From the NCBI RefSeq assembly GCF_003399635.1, contig NZ_NBXB01000041.1, positions 62,001 to 126,000 of the forward strand: DNA of 64,000 bases, given 5' to 3'. Position 1 is the stretch's first letter. Each line of letters begins with the position of its first letter. Positions 45,167 through 54,966 of this stretch are shown piece after piece. Below the pieces are notes generated by a model that saw nothing but the letters and a program-made list of their open reading frames with translations, did not search any database and had not been told where the DNA came from. This DNA comes from Subtercola boreus. Lineage in GTDB: Bacteria > Actinomycetota > Actinomycetes > Actinomycetales > Microbacteriaceae. The position numbers were made by a program, and so were the translations under genes.

Positions 45167-45231
45167 GGTACGGGTAGCAGTATCTCAAGTCAGCCTCGTC
45201 CGGCAGGTCCGGCAGTACCAGAAGGAGCATC

Positions 45232-45729
45232 ATGACCGAGAACCAGACCGTCACCCGCCGCGTCATCCTCACCGCCGGAACCACCGGGCTGGTCGGTGCC
45301 AGCACTCTTCTGCTCGCCGCCTGCAGCACCGGCGGGGCAGACACTGCCGCGCCCGCAGCCAGCAGCGCTGCGACGGGTTCGGCGACCGGTTCGGCAGCGG
45401 CACCGAGCGGTGCGGCATCCGGTGCCGCGGCGGTGGGCGGGGCGGAGATCGCGAAACTCGCCGACGTTCCGGTGGGCCAGGCGACCAGCGTCACGTTCGA
45501 CGGGCAGGAACTCCTGGTGGCCCAGCCGACCGCCGGCACTGTGGTCGCCTTCAGCTCGGTCTGCCCGCACCAGGGCTGCGCCGTCGCGTTCGCGAAGACC
45601 GACTTCGCGTGCCCCTGCCACGGCTCCACCTTCGAGCTCGCCACCGGCGACGTCACGCACGGGCCGGCCCAGAAGGGCCTCACGGCGGTGAAGGCCGTCG
45701 TCTCCGGGGATGCGATCGTAGCGGCCTGA
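45232..45729 (+). CDS. Tat-exported Rieske [2Fe-2S] lipoprotein
   Basis: 165 residues. The signal TRRVILTAGTTGLVGASTLLLAAC combines a twin-arginine motif with a lipobox Cys. After an Ala/Ser-rich linker the Rieske domain has CPHQGC and CPCHGS, both ligand pairs intact, and a conserved LATGDVTHGP. It holds a [2Fe-2S] cluster outside the membrane and probably transfers electrons; its partner is unknown. The paired ECF promoter upstream links it to the adjacent sigma factor. Confidence 0.88.
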   Translation: MTENQTVTRRVILTAGTTGLVGASTLLLAACSTGGADTAAPAASSAATGSATGSAAAPSGAASGAAAVGGAEIAKLADVPVGQATSVTFDGQELLVAQPTAGTVVAFSSVCPHQGCAVAFAKTDFACPCHGSTFELATGDVTHGPAQKGLTAVKAVVSGDAIVAA

Positions 45730-45804
45730 CGCCGCCGGCCGACCCGTTCGCTTTCGCGCTCCCACCCCTCCCCTCTCCTTCCCACGTCGACAGAAAGCTG
45801 CCGC

Positions 45805-46617
<813 letters not shown>

Positions 46618-46650
46618 CCCGCCCCCGCCCCGCCCGGGTCTTCCACCGCT

Positions 46651-46718
46651 CGCACCCCAAGGGACCCAAAACGCGCCGTCCAGAAGAATCCCGGACGATA
46701 TGGGTCCCTTCGGGTGCG
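46651..46718. repeat. Intergenic hairpin element, family 2, copy 2
   Basis: CGCACCCCAAGGGACCCA (46651-46668) pairs with TGGGTCCCTTCGGGTGCG (46701-46718), one mismatch in 18 bp, with further partial pairing inside. AAGGGACCCAAA is shared with the hairpin at 11452-11507. Here it lies between convergent genes. Confidence 0.72.
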
Positions 46719-46737
46719 GGCGAGTTGCGGGGGCCGA

Positions 46738-47208
46738 CTAGGGAATGCGCCAGTAGTCCTTCCCCCCGGTCAGCAGGTTGCGCTCGTTGATCGTCGGAGC
46801 AGATGCTGTGCCGAGGAGCACCAGATCCCATGTCCCCGACGGCACCGAGCGGCTCACTCCGGACGCCCAGAGCGGCACGTTGTCAGCTCGGTAGATGACA
46901 ACATTGCCATCACTCTGGAGGCTGATCTTCGAAGCACCACGACCGTGGGTCTGTGAATGCCACAGCGCCCGGCCACTGTCGTTGTAGAGCACCCGGTTGC
47001 CGTCGGTCTGGAAGACGAGCTTGGAATTGTCGGTGCGGGATTCCACCCAGAATCCGCCCAGCCCGTACTCGACGAACCCGCTGGCGGAGCTCCATTTGTA
47101 CTCTGCCAGCGTGCCGTCTGCATGAGCGGCTTGAGGCACGAGTGCCCCGGCGACCAGCACAGTTGAAATGAGAGGCGCAGCAATCAGCGCACGGATATGT
47201 TTTTTCAT
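46738..47208 (-). CDS. Secreted bulb-type-lectin-like protein
   Basis: 156 residues with a signal peptide (cleavage near AHA-D, about 31). The mature protein has two segments matching the mannose-binding Q-x-D-x-N-x-V-x-Y motif of bulb lectins: FQTDGNRVLY and LQSDGNVVIY. A third copy is degraded. GC is clearly lower than that of neighbours, and codons such as AAA and GAA are more frequent, suggesting recent acquisition. It may bind mannose-rich glycans, in bacteria sometimes as an antibacterial lectin. Confidence 0.75.
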   Translation of the reverse strand: MKKHIRALIAAPLISTVLVAGALVPQAAHADGTLAEYKWSSASGFVEYGLGGFWVESRTDNSKLVFQTDGNRVLYNDSGRALWHSQTHGRGASKISLQSDGNVVIYRADNVPLWASGVSRSVPSGTWDLVLLGTASAPTINERNLLTGGKDYWRIP

Positions 47209-47256
47209 TCCGCCACATTACTGATTAAACCTCACCATGCAAGAGCTTGAAAACGG

Positions 47257-48234
47257 TCAGTCGGAGTACTGGGCCGCCGCCCAGCCGGAGGCGATCATGT
47301 CGGTGAGGGTGTGGCCGGGCATCCACCCGACGTCGCGGGCGGCGCGCTCGCCCGAAGCGACGATGCGCGCGGGGTCGCCGGGGCGGGCCGGCAGTACTTC
47401 GGGGTCGAACGGGATGCCCGTGACCGCAGCCATCGACGTCATGATCTCGCGCACCGAGACGCCCGATCCGCTGCCGAGGTTGTAGGCGGCGTCGAGCGGA
47501 ACGCCGGCGTCGAGCTTGCGGGCCGCCTCCACGTGCGCCGCCGCGACATCCGCCACGTGCACGTAGTCCCGCACGCAGGTTCCGTCGGGGGTCGGGTACT
47601 GGTCGCCGAAGATCTTCGGCGTCTTGCCCGCCTGCAGGGCCCGGAACACCAGCGGGAACAGGTTGTGCGGGCTGGTGTCGCTCACCTCGGGCGTGGCCGA
47701 TCCGACGACGTTGAAGTACCGCAGGGCAGTGTGACGGAGACCGGTCGCGACAGCCTGGTCGGCGATCAGCCACTCGCCGATGAGCTTGGTCTCGCCGTAG
47801 GGCGACTCGGGCGACGTGGCGGTCTCCTCGGTGACGAACTCGGCCGGCGTATTGCCGTAGACGGCCGCGCTCGACGAGAACACAATCGAGGGCACGCCTG
47901 TCGCGTGCATCGCCTCGAGCAGGTTCACCGTGGCGGTGACGTTCTGCGTGTAGGTGTGCAGTGGGCGCTGTACGGAGACGCCGGCGTATTTGTAGCCCGC
48001 GAGGTGCACGACTCCGGTCAGCGGATGCTCGGACGAGGCCCAGCGCGCGAACACCTCATCGACGAAGGCTCTGTCGACGAGCGAACCCTGCTCGAGAGCC
48101 ACCCCGTCGGGCACGAATCCGGCCTGGCCGCTGGAGAGGTCGTCGATCACGACGACGTCGATGCCTGCCGCTAGGAAGGCGCGGGCGACGTGCGATCCGA
48201 TGTAGCCGGCGCCGCCGGTCACGAGCCAGGTCAT
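47257..48234 (-). CDS. galE: UDP-glucose 4-epimerase
   Basis: 325 residues. The Rossmann motif TGGAGYIGSHV binds NAD. VHLAGYKYAGVSVQRPLHTYTQN, SSSAAVYGNTP and the YGETK active-site pair are typical of GalE. It interconverts UDP-galactose and UDP-glucose in the cytoplasm. Its start overlaps the galM stop by four bases, making it the last gene of galT-galK-galM-galE. Confidence 0.93.
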   Translation of the reverse strand: MTWLVTGGAGYIGSHVARAFLAAGIDVVVIDDLSSGQAGFVPDGVALEQGSLVDRAFVDEVFARWASSEHPLTGVVHLAGYKYAGVSVQRPLHTYTQNVTATVNLLEAMHATGVPSIVFSSSAAVYGNTPAEFVTEETATSPESPYGETKLIGEWLIADQAVATGLRHTALRYFNVVGSATPEVSDTSPHNLFPLVFRALQAGKTPKIFGDQYPTPDGTCVRDYVHVADVAAAHVEAARKLDAGVPLDAAYNLGSGSGVSVREIMTSMAAVTGIPFDPEVLPARPGDPARIVASGERAARDVGWMPGHTLTDMIASGWAAAQYSD

Positions 48235-49299
48235 GCGATCTCCTCAGGGATTGGGGTCGAGCGGGGTGCGGGTGCGGGTGCAGATTCCGGGGCGGGCGCG
48301 GGCACGGGTGCGGGCACGAACGTGATGCCCCACGAGGCGGTCCAGCTCGCGCCGGGCTCGATAACGTGCAGGTCGACACCGCTGTTGAACGCGTCGGGCG
48401 GTGCCGTGGTCGGTTCGACCGTGACGGCCCAGCCGGGACCGGAGCCGAGTGGGAAGATCTGCGTCGTGAAGACCTGGGCGTGGCTGTAGTTCTGGTCACC
48501 CCAGAGCTCGATGCGACGGGCATCCGGAGCTTCGATCGTGTGCACGTACCGTCCGTCAGCCTCGGCTGCGAGGTCGAAGTAGGCGGTGTCGAGGTCGAGG
48601 TCGCCCACGACCGCACCCCGCGAGAGGTCGAACCGCGTGCCGGCGACAGGCTCGGCGCCGACAGGGTTGAGCCTGTCATCCACCAGCACACGCGTTGCGG
48701 CGCGCACCGTCACGGTGAGTTCCGGGATCGGCACGTCTCCGATACGGAAGTACGGGTGCGCCCCGAGCGCGGCCGGCGCGGGGCGGTCGCCCGTGTTGAC
48801 CAGCGTGTGGGTGATGCTGAGCGCGTTCTCGCCGAGCTCGAACGTCGTGTCGACGGTCAGGGCGAACGGGTAGCCGTCGGTCGGGTGGATGTTCGCCCGG
48901 AGGGTGATCGACGACCCCGTTCGTCGCACCACCGTGTGCTGCTGCTCGAAGAGGAAGCCGTGCAGCGCGTTGCCGCGGCCGGGCTCGGTCAGAGGCAGCT
49001 GACGGGGCGTGCCGGCATCGTTCCACCGACCGTCGCGCACGCGGTTCGGCCAGGGTGCGAGCATCCAGCCGGCGCAGAACAGCGGCACGGCCGTCTCGTC
49101 GAAGCCCTGGATGACCGGGACTCCGTCGAACTCGAGCACCCGCAGCATCGCGCCGATGGCGGTGACGACCGCGCGCGAACGGCGTGCGGTCGCACTGCCC
49201 GCGCCTCGCGCGCCGCCTTCGTCGCCTGCACCGCTTCCGCCGCCCGCGCCGCTTCCCGCCCACAGCAACTCGAACTGCTCACCCGTCGGGTATTCGTTC

Positions 49300-49307
<8 letters not shown>
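48231..49307 (-). CDS. galM: Aldose 1-epimerase (galactose mutarotase)
   Basis: 358 residues. GHP-type motifs include LAPWPNRVRDGRW, NALHGFLFEQQ (catalytic His), TLVNTGDRPAPAALGAHPYF and TVEPTTAPPDAFNSG (Glu base). A long Gly/Ala insertion near the N-terminus and a Pro/Ala-rich tail are not part of the fold. It converts beta-D-galactose to the alpha form used by GalK. It overlaps galK by eight bases. Confidence 0.88.
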
Positions 49308-50500
<1,193 letters not shown>

Positions 50501-50508
<8 letters not shown>

Positions 50509-51652
50509 GGGTCTCGAAGCTCTCTCGCAGGTTGCGGGCCGTGGTCTCGGGCGGAACGTCGCCGATGAACGCCCCCATCGCCGACTCCGAGCCGGCCAGG
50601 AACTTCAGCCGGTCGACCGCCCGGCGCGGCGAGGTGATCTGTAACATCAGGCGGATGTCGTCGCGGTGCGAGTTCACCGGTGCCTGGTGCCAGCCCGCGA
50701 TGTACGGGGTCGGCGTCTCGTAGAGCCCGTCGATCGCCCGCAGAACGCGCGGGTAGAGCACGGCGAGTTCGTCCCGCTCGGCGGAGGTCGTCGCGGCGAG
50801 GTCGGGCAGCTGTCGGTGCGGGAGGATGTGCACTTCGATGGGCCAGCGGGCGGCGAACGGTACGAAGGCGCTCCAGTGCTCGCCCTGCACGATCATCCGC
50901 TCGCCCGCCTGCTCGCTGGCGAGGATGTCGGCGAACAGCGTCGGCCCATAACTCTCGAGAGAGGCGACCAGACGCTGGGTGCGGGGGCTGACGAACGGAT
51001 AGGAGTAGATCTGGCCATGGGGGTGGTGGAGCGTCACGCCGACCTGTTCGCCGCGGTTCTCGAACGGAAAGACCTGCTCGATTCCGGGCATCGCGCTCAG
51101 AACAGCGGTGCGGTCGGCCCAGGCCTCGATCACGGTACGGGCGCGTGAGGTCGGCAGCGACCCGAACGACCCCTCGCGCTCGGGGCTGAAGCAGACCACT
51201 TCGCAGCGGCCGATGGATGCCCGGGAGCGACCGAGGGCGATCCCGGAATCATCGGGCACCGGCACGGCGCCGGCCACGAGCAGCTCGGGCCCGAACGAGG
51301 GGGAACGGTTCTCGAAGACCGCGACGTCGTAGAGGCTCGGCACCTCGGAGGGGTTGTCGGGCGCCTGCGGGGCAAGCGGATCGAGGTTCGCCGGCGGCAG
51401 GAACACGCGGTTGTTTCGGGCGGCTGCGATGGAGATCCACTCGCCGGTGAGCACATCCTGGCGCATCAGAGCGGTGGGCGGACGCGGGTCGAGGGGCCGA
51501 TCGTCGGGCAGGCGTTCCGGCGCGAGCGTGGTGACGGCGTCGTCGTAGTAGATCAGCTCCCGGCCGTCGGCGAGCACGTGCGAGCGCTTGACGATGGGAT
51601 GCCCGCCGACGAGGGAGAGGTCTTCGACAGTTCCGGTCGGGGAGGGGGGCAT
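50501..51652 (-). CDS. galT: Galactose-1-phosphate uridylyltransferase
   Basis: 383 residues from ATG 51652 with GAGG upstream. The catalytic H-x-H-x-Q triad is present as HHPHGQIY. EVCFSPE-like CFSPEREGSFGSLP and HWSAFVPFAARWPIEVHILPHRQLPDL match GalT. It exchanges UMP between UDP-glucose and galactose-1-phosphate. It is the first gene of the Leloir operon and is divergent from a DeoR regulator. Confidence 0.92.
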
Positions 51653-51729
51653 GTCGCCTCTTTCGAATACGCAAGCTGACTCGGCAGTTTCGCCAAGCTC
51701 CATGGTAATGCATCACCCTATGAGTTGTC

Positions 51730-51757
51730 TTTGGTTCTGTTTGGTTTCTTATTGACA
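51730..51757. promoter_or_regulatory. DeoR-type operator and promoter elements in the gal intergenic region
   Basis: TTTGGTT occurs at 51730-51736 and 51740-51746, ten bases apart, so on the same DNA face. DeoR-family regulators bind similar T/G-rich direct repeats. A TTGACA at 51752-51757 could be the -35 of the deoR gene. The 134-base gap separates galT from deoR; control of both genes is probable. Confidence 0.55.
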
Positions 51758-51786
51758 AATTGGCGCGCGCTCAGCACGATGGAGGC

Positions 51787-52698
51787 GTGGCCGAAGCTGA
51801 GAACGACCAACAGTTGCCCGCGGCGCTCCGGCGGGAACGGATGCTCGCGGTCATCGATGAGCGAGGATTCGCCCGCGTGGGCGAACTCGGCGAGACGTTC
51901 GGGGTCTCCGACGTCACCGTTCGGGCCGACCTCGACGAGCTCGATCGCCTGAAGGCGATCCGGCGCGTGCACGGCGGGGCGGTCATCCGAAGCCGTCACC
52001 TGCAGGCCGAGCCCACGTTCGAGCAGGCGATCGGGGCATCGGCGGCCGAGAAGAGAACGATCGGTTCGCTCGCAGCGTCCTTGGTTCAACCCGGCCAGAG
52101 CGTGCTGCTCGACGTGGGTTCGACGGCTCTGGCTGTGGCAGAGGCGCTCGTCGCCCGCGAGGATCTCAGCGACGTCGTGGTGATCACGAACGGACTCAGT
52201 ATCGCCCTCGCCCTCGAGCCGGGCGTGGTGCTCGGGCGCCTCACGGTCATCGTGACAGGCGGAACCCTCCGCCCGCAGCAGCACTCGCTCGTCGAACCGC
52301 TGGCGTCGCCCCTCCTGCGGGGCCTGCACGCCGACCTCGCCTTCATCGGCTGCAACGGCGTCGACGGCGCCCTCGGAGTGACGAATGTCAACCTGCCGGA
52401 AGCCCAGGTCAAACGACTGATGCTCGAGTCAGCGAGCCGCGCCGTGATCATCGCCGACCGCAGCAAGCTCGGGCAGGTGCACCTCGGCACGGTCGGGGCG
52501 CTGGGCGAGTTCGACGCCCTGGTGACGGGGGCGGTGGGCGGCCCCGCCCCTGGCTCGGCGGGCGGAAGCGCTCCGGATGCGCTGGCCGGACCCGCCCCTG
52601 GCGCGTCAGGCGGCGGCGCTCCGGATGCTCTGGCCGAGGCCTTCGAGCAGGCGGGCTTGCTCGTGATCACCGACCTCGCCACCGCTGCCCGCTTCTGA
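51787..52698 (+). CDS. DeoR/GlpR-family regulator of the gal operon
   Basis: About 303 residues from GTG 51787 (start uncertain; TTG 51760 and ATG 51841 are alternatives). The N-terminal domain has RRERMLAVIDERGFARVGELGETFGVSDVTVRADLDELDRLKAIRRVHGGAV, the DeoR signature. The C-terminal sugar-phosphate sensor has DVGSTALAVAEAL and GCNGVDGALGVTN. Near the C-terminus a Pro/Gly/Ala repeat (PGSAGGSAPDALAGPAPGASGGGAPDALA) is inserted. Galactose-pathway phosphosugar is the expected effector, by position. Confidence 0.85.
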   Translation: MAEAENDQQLPAALRRERMLAVIDERGFARVGELGETFGVSDVTVRADLDELDRLKAIRRVHGGAVIRSRHLQAEPTFEQAIGASAAEKRTIGSLAASLVQPGQSVLLDVGSTALAVAEALVAREDLSDVVVITNGLSIALALEPGVVLGRLTVIVTGGTLRPQQHSLVEPLASPLLRGLHADLAFIGCNGVDGALGVTNVNLPEAQVKRLMLESASRAVIIADRSKLGQVHLGTVGALGEFDALVTGAVGGPAPGSAGGSAPDALAGPAPGASGGGAPDALAEAFEQAGLLVITDLATAARF

Positions 52699-52735
52699 CC
52701 CGTCCCCTGCCGTCGCCCCCATCCGCCCCGCGCAA

Positions 52736-52808
52736 GTGCGCAATTCAGGCACCGGGGCCCGCCGCGTCGAGATCGTCAATGGCGTGGCCCTGTGCCTGAA
52801 TTGCGCAC
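52736..52808. terminator. Long hairpin between convergent deoR and gabT
   Basis: GTGCGCAATTCAGGCAC (52736-52752) pairs perfectly with GTGCCTGAATTGCGCAC (52792-52808), a 17-bp stem; GGGCC words inside extend it. The loop is about 39 bases. It stands between convergent genes, and no T-tract follows. The arm contains an unusual AT-rich core for this genome. Confidence 0.7.
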
Positions 52809-52904
52809 AAGTGGCGGGGCGGGGCGGGCGGGGTGGGCTCGGGGCGGGCGGGGCGCGTGGATGCCGGCGTGCGGGAGGAGGCGCCCGGGCGCGGGCGGGC
52901 CGGG

Positions 52905-54248
52905 TTAGGGCTCGAGCGCCTGCAGGGCCTGCTCGATGACCGTTGCGGCGTCGTCGATGAGGGCCTCGCTGATGACGACGCTCGGCAGGAAGCGTAGAAC
53001 GCTGTCCCAGCTGCCCGCATCCAGAACGATCACGCCATTCGAGGTCGCGTGCGCGATGACCGCCGAGAGCGCCTCGGGGTTCGGCTTGCGGGTGCCCGGA
53101 TGCACGAGCTCGACGCCGAACATGGCGCCCTTGCCGCGCACCTCACCGACGACCGAGAACTTCTCGGCCCAGTCGCCGATGCGGGCGAAGAAGGCTCGCT
53201 CGACGCGCTTCGCCTCCTCGATCAGGTTCTCGCTCTCGATGAGGTCGAACACCGCGAGGGCCGCTGCGGTCGAGACCGGGTTGCCGCCGAAGGTGCCGCC
53301 GATGCCGCCGGGCTGCACGGCATCCATGATCTCGGCCCGGCCGGTGACCGCAGCCAGCGGGAAGCCGCCGGCGATCCCCTTCGCGCTCGTCACCAGGTCG
53401 GGCACGACGTTGTGGTGCTCGATCGCGTACCAGGCGCCCGATCGAGCGATACCGGCCTGGATCTCGTCGGAGACGAAGACGATGCCGTTCTCGGTGCAGA
53501 AGGCGCTGAGTGTCTCGAAGAAACCTTCCGCCGGGATCACGATGCCGCCGTCGCCCTGGATGGGCTCGACGAAGAGGGCTGCCAGTTCGGTCGCGCCGAT
53601 GTGGGTGGTGATGTAGTCGATGGTGCGCTCGGCAGCCTCGACCCCCGTCATACCGTCGGGGTCGCGGAACGGGTAGCTCGTCGGAACACTGTAGATCTCC
53701 CCCGGGAACGGCCCCATCCCGGCGCGCTCCGGCCACGGCCGGTAGGTCATCGCCATGGTGAGGTTCGTGCGACCGTGGAAGGCGTGGTCGAGAGCGGCGA
53801 TCGCGCGGCGACCGGTGTACTTTCGGGCGATCTTGACGGCGTTCTCGACAGCCTCTGCGCCCGAGTTCACGAGGATGGATCGCTTCTCGAAGTCGCCGGG
53901 CGTGATCTCGGCGAGCTTCTCTGCGACGAGCAGGTAGTTCGCGTACGGCGTCACGGTGAACAGCGTGTGGGTGAGCTTGCTCGCCTGCGCCGCCGCGGCG
54001 GCAGCGATGGCCGGGTGGGCGTGACCGATGGTGGTGACGCCGATCCCGCAACCCAGGTCGATGATCTGGTTGCCGTCGACGTCGACGAGGATCGCGCCCG
54101 ACCCGTGGTCCATGTAGATGTCGGCGAGCGTTCCGGCGCCGCGCGACACCGTCTTCAGGCGGCGAGCGTGGAGTTCTTTCGATTTCGGACCGGGGAGCTC
54201 GGTGACGATCTTGCGTTCCTGGGACACGGTGAAGGGAGAGGAGGCCAT
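52905..54248 (-). CDS. gabT: 4-aminobutyrate aminotransferase
   Basis: 447 residues of the class-III PLP aminotransferases. Key segments: VDVDGNQIIDLGCGIGVTTIGHAHP, VNSGAEAVENAVKIARKYTGR, ALDHAFHGRTNLTMAMT, EPIQGDGGIVIP, VFVSDEIQAGIARSG and the PLP lysine in VTSAKGIAGGFPL. The order and spacing fit GabT. It transaminates GABA to succinate semialdehyde. No gabD neighbour is seen; a DedA gene lies upstream on the same strand. Confidence 0.9.
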   Translation of the reverse strand: MASSPFTVSQERKIVTELPGPKSKELHARRLKTVSRGAGTLADIYMDHGSGAILVDVDGNQIIDLGCGIGVTTIGHAHPAIAAAAAAQASKLTHTLFTVTPYANYLLVAEKLAEITPGDFEKRSILVNSGAEAVENAVKIARKYTGRRAIAALDHAFHGRTNLTMAMTYRPWPERAGMGPFPGEIYSVPTSYPFRDPDGMTGVEAAERTIDYITTHIGATELAALFVEPIQGDGGIVIPAEGFFETLSAFCTENGIVFVSDEIQAGIARSGAWYAIEHHNVVPDLVTSAKGIAGGFPLAAVTGRAEIMDAVQPGGIGGTFGGNPVSTAAALAVFDLIESENLIEEAKRVERAFFARIGDWAEKFSVVGEVRGKGAMFGVELVHPGTRKPNPEALSAVIAHATSNGVIVLDAGSWDSVLRFLPSVVISEALIDDAATVIEQALQALEP

Positions 54249-54267
54249 GCTTCGAGCTTAGATCGTG

Positions 54268-54966
54268 TCAAGCCTCTGACCGGTTCGCCCTGCGGGCGCG
54301 GAGAACCGACACCAGCACCGAGACGAGGGTGATCACGAGGATGCCGCCGATGACCACGTCGATGTACCGGGTGACGACATCGGCGACGCCCGGGATGTGC
54401 CCGAGGAAGTATCCGAGCAGCACGATCAGCAGAGTCCAGCCCACCCCGCCGATCGCGTTGTAGAGGAGAAACTTGCGGTAGTGCATCCTGCCGACACCCG
54501 CGGCGACCGGTGCGAAGGTGCGCACGACCGCGATGAACCGGGCGAGGATGACGGCGGCACCGCCGTACTTCGTGAAGAACGCCTGGGTGCGCTCGACGCT
54601 CTTCGTACTGAAGATTCCCGAGCTCTTGCGCTCGAAAATGCGCGGCCCCGTCCGGTAGCCGATCAGGTAGCCGAGCTGGTCGCCGAGCACGGCCGAGATC
54701 GAGATGACGATCACCACAAGCCAGATCGGAACCGGGATCACGCCCGTGAACGTCAGCAGCCCCGTGAAGAAGAGCAGGGTGTCGCCGGGCAGCACGAACC
54801 CGATCAGCAGCCCGGTCTCGGCGAAGATGATCGCGCAGACCACCACGAGCGCCCAGGGGCCGGTGTTCTGGATGACCGTGTTGGGGTCGATCGGATTCAC
54901 CCCGGCGAATGGGGTGGAGGCGGCGAGCGCGTGGAGAGCGCCCGTCACGAAGGAAGTGGAGGTCAC
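54268..54966 (-). CDS. DedA-family membrane protein
   Basis: 232 residues from GTG 54966, which overlaps the histidine-kinase stop (GTGA). The DedA/VTT signature is clear: IFAETGLLIGFVLPGDTLLFFTGLL (Glu in the first helix and the GDT), then GYRTGPRIFERK, FLARFIAVVRTFAPVAAGVGRMHYRKFLLYNAIGGVGW. DedA proteins flip phospholipid carriers and affect drug sensitivity. Coupling to the two-component system suggests regulation by cell-envelope stress. Confidence 0.87.
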   Translation of the reverse strand: MTSTSFVTGALHALAASTPFAGVNPIDPNTVIQNTGPWALVVVCAIIFAETGLLIGFVLPGDTLLFFTGLLTFTGVIPVPIWLVVIVISISAVLGDQLGYLIGYRTGPRIFERKSSGIFSTKSVERTQAFFTKYGGAAVILARFIAVVRTFAPVAAGVGRMHYRKFLLYNAIGGVGWTLLIVLLGYFLGHIPGVADVVTRYIDVVIGGILVITLVSVLVSVLRARRANRSEA

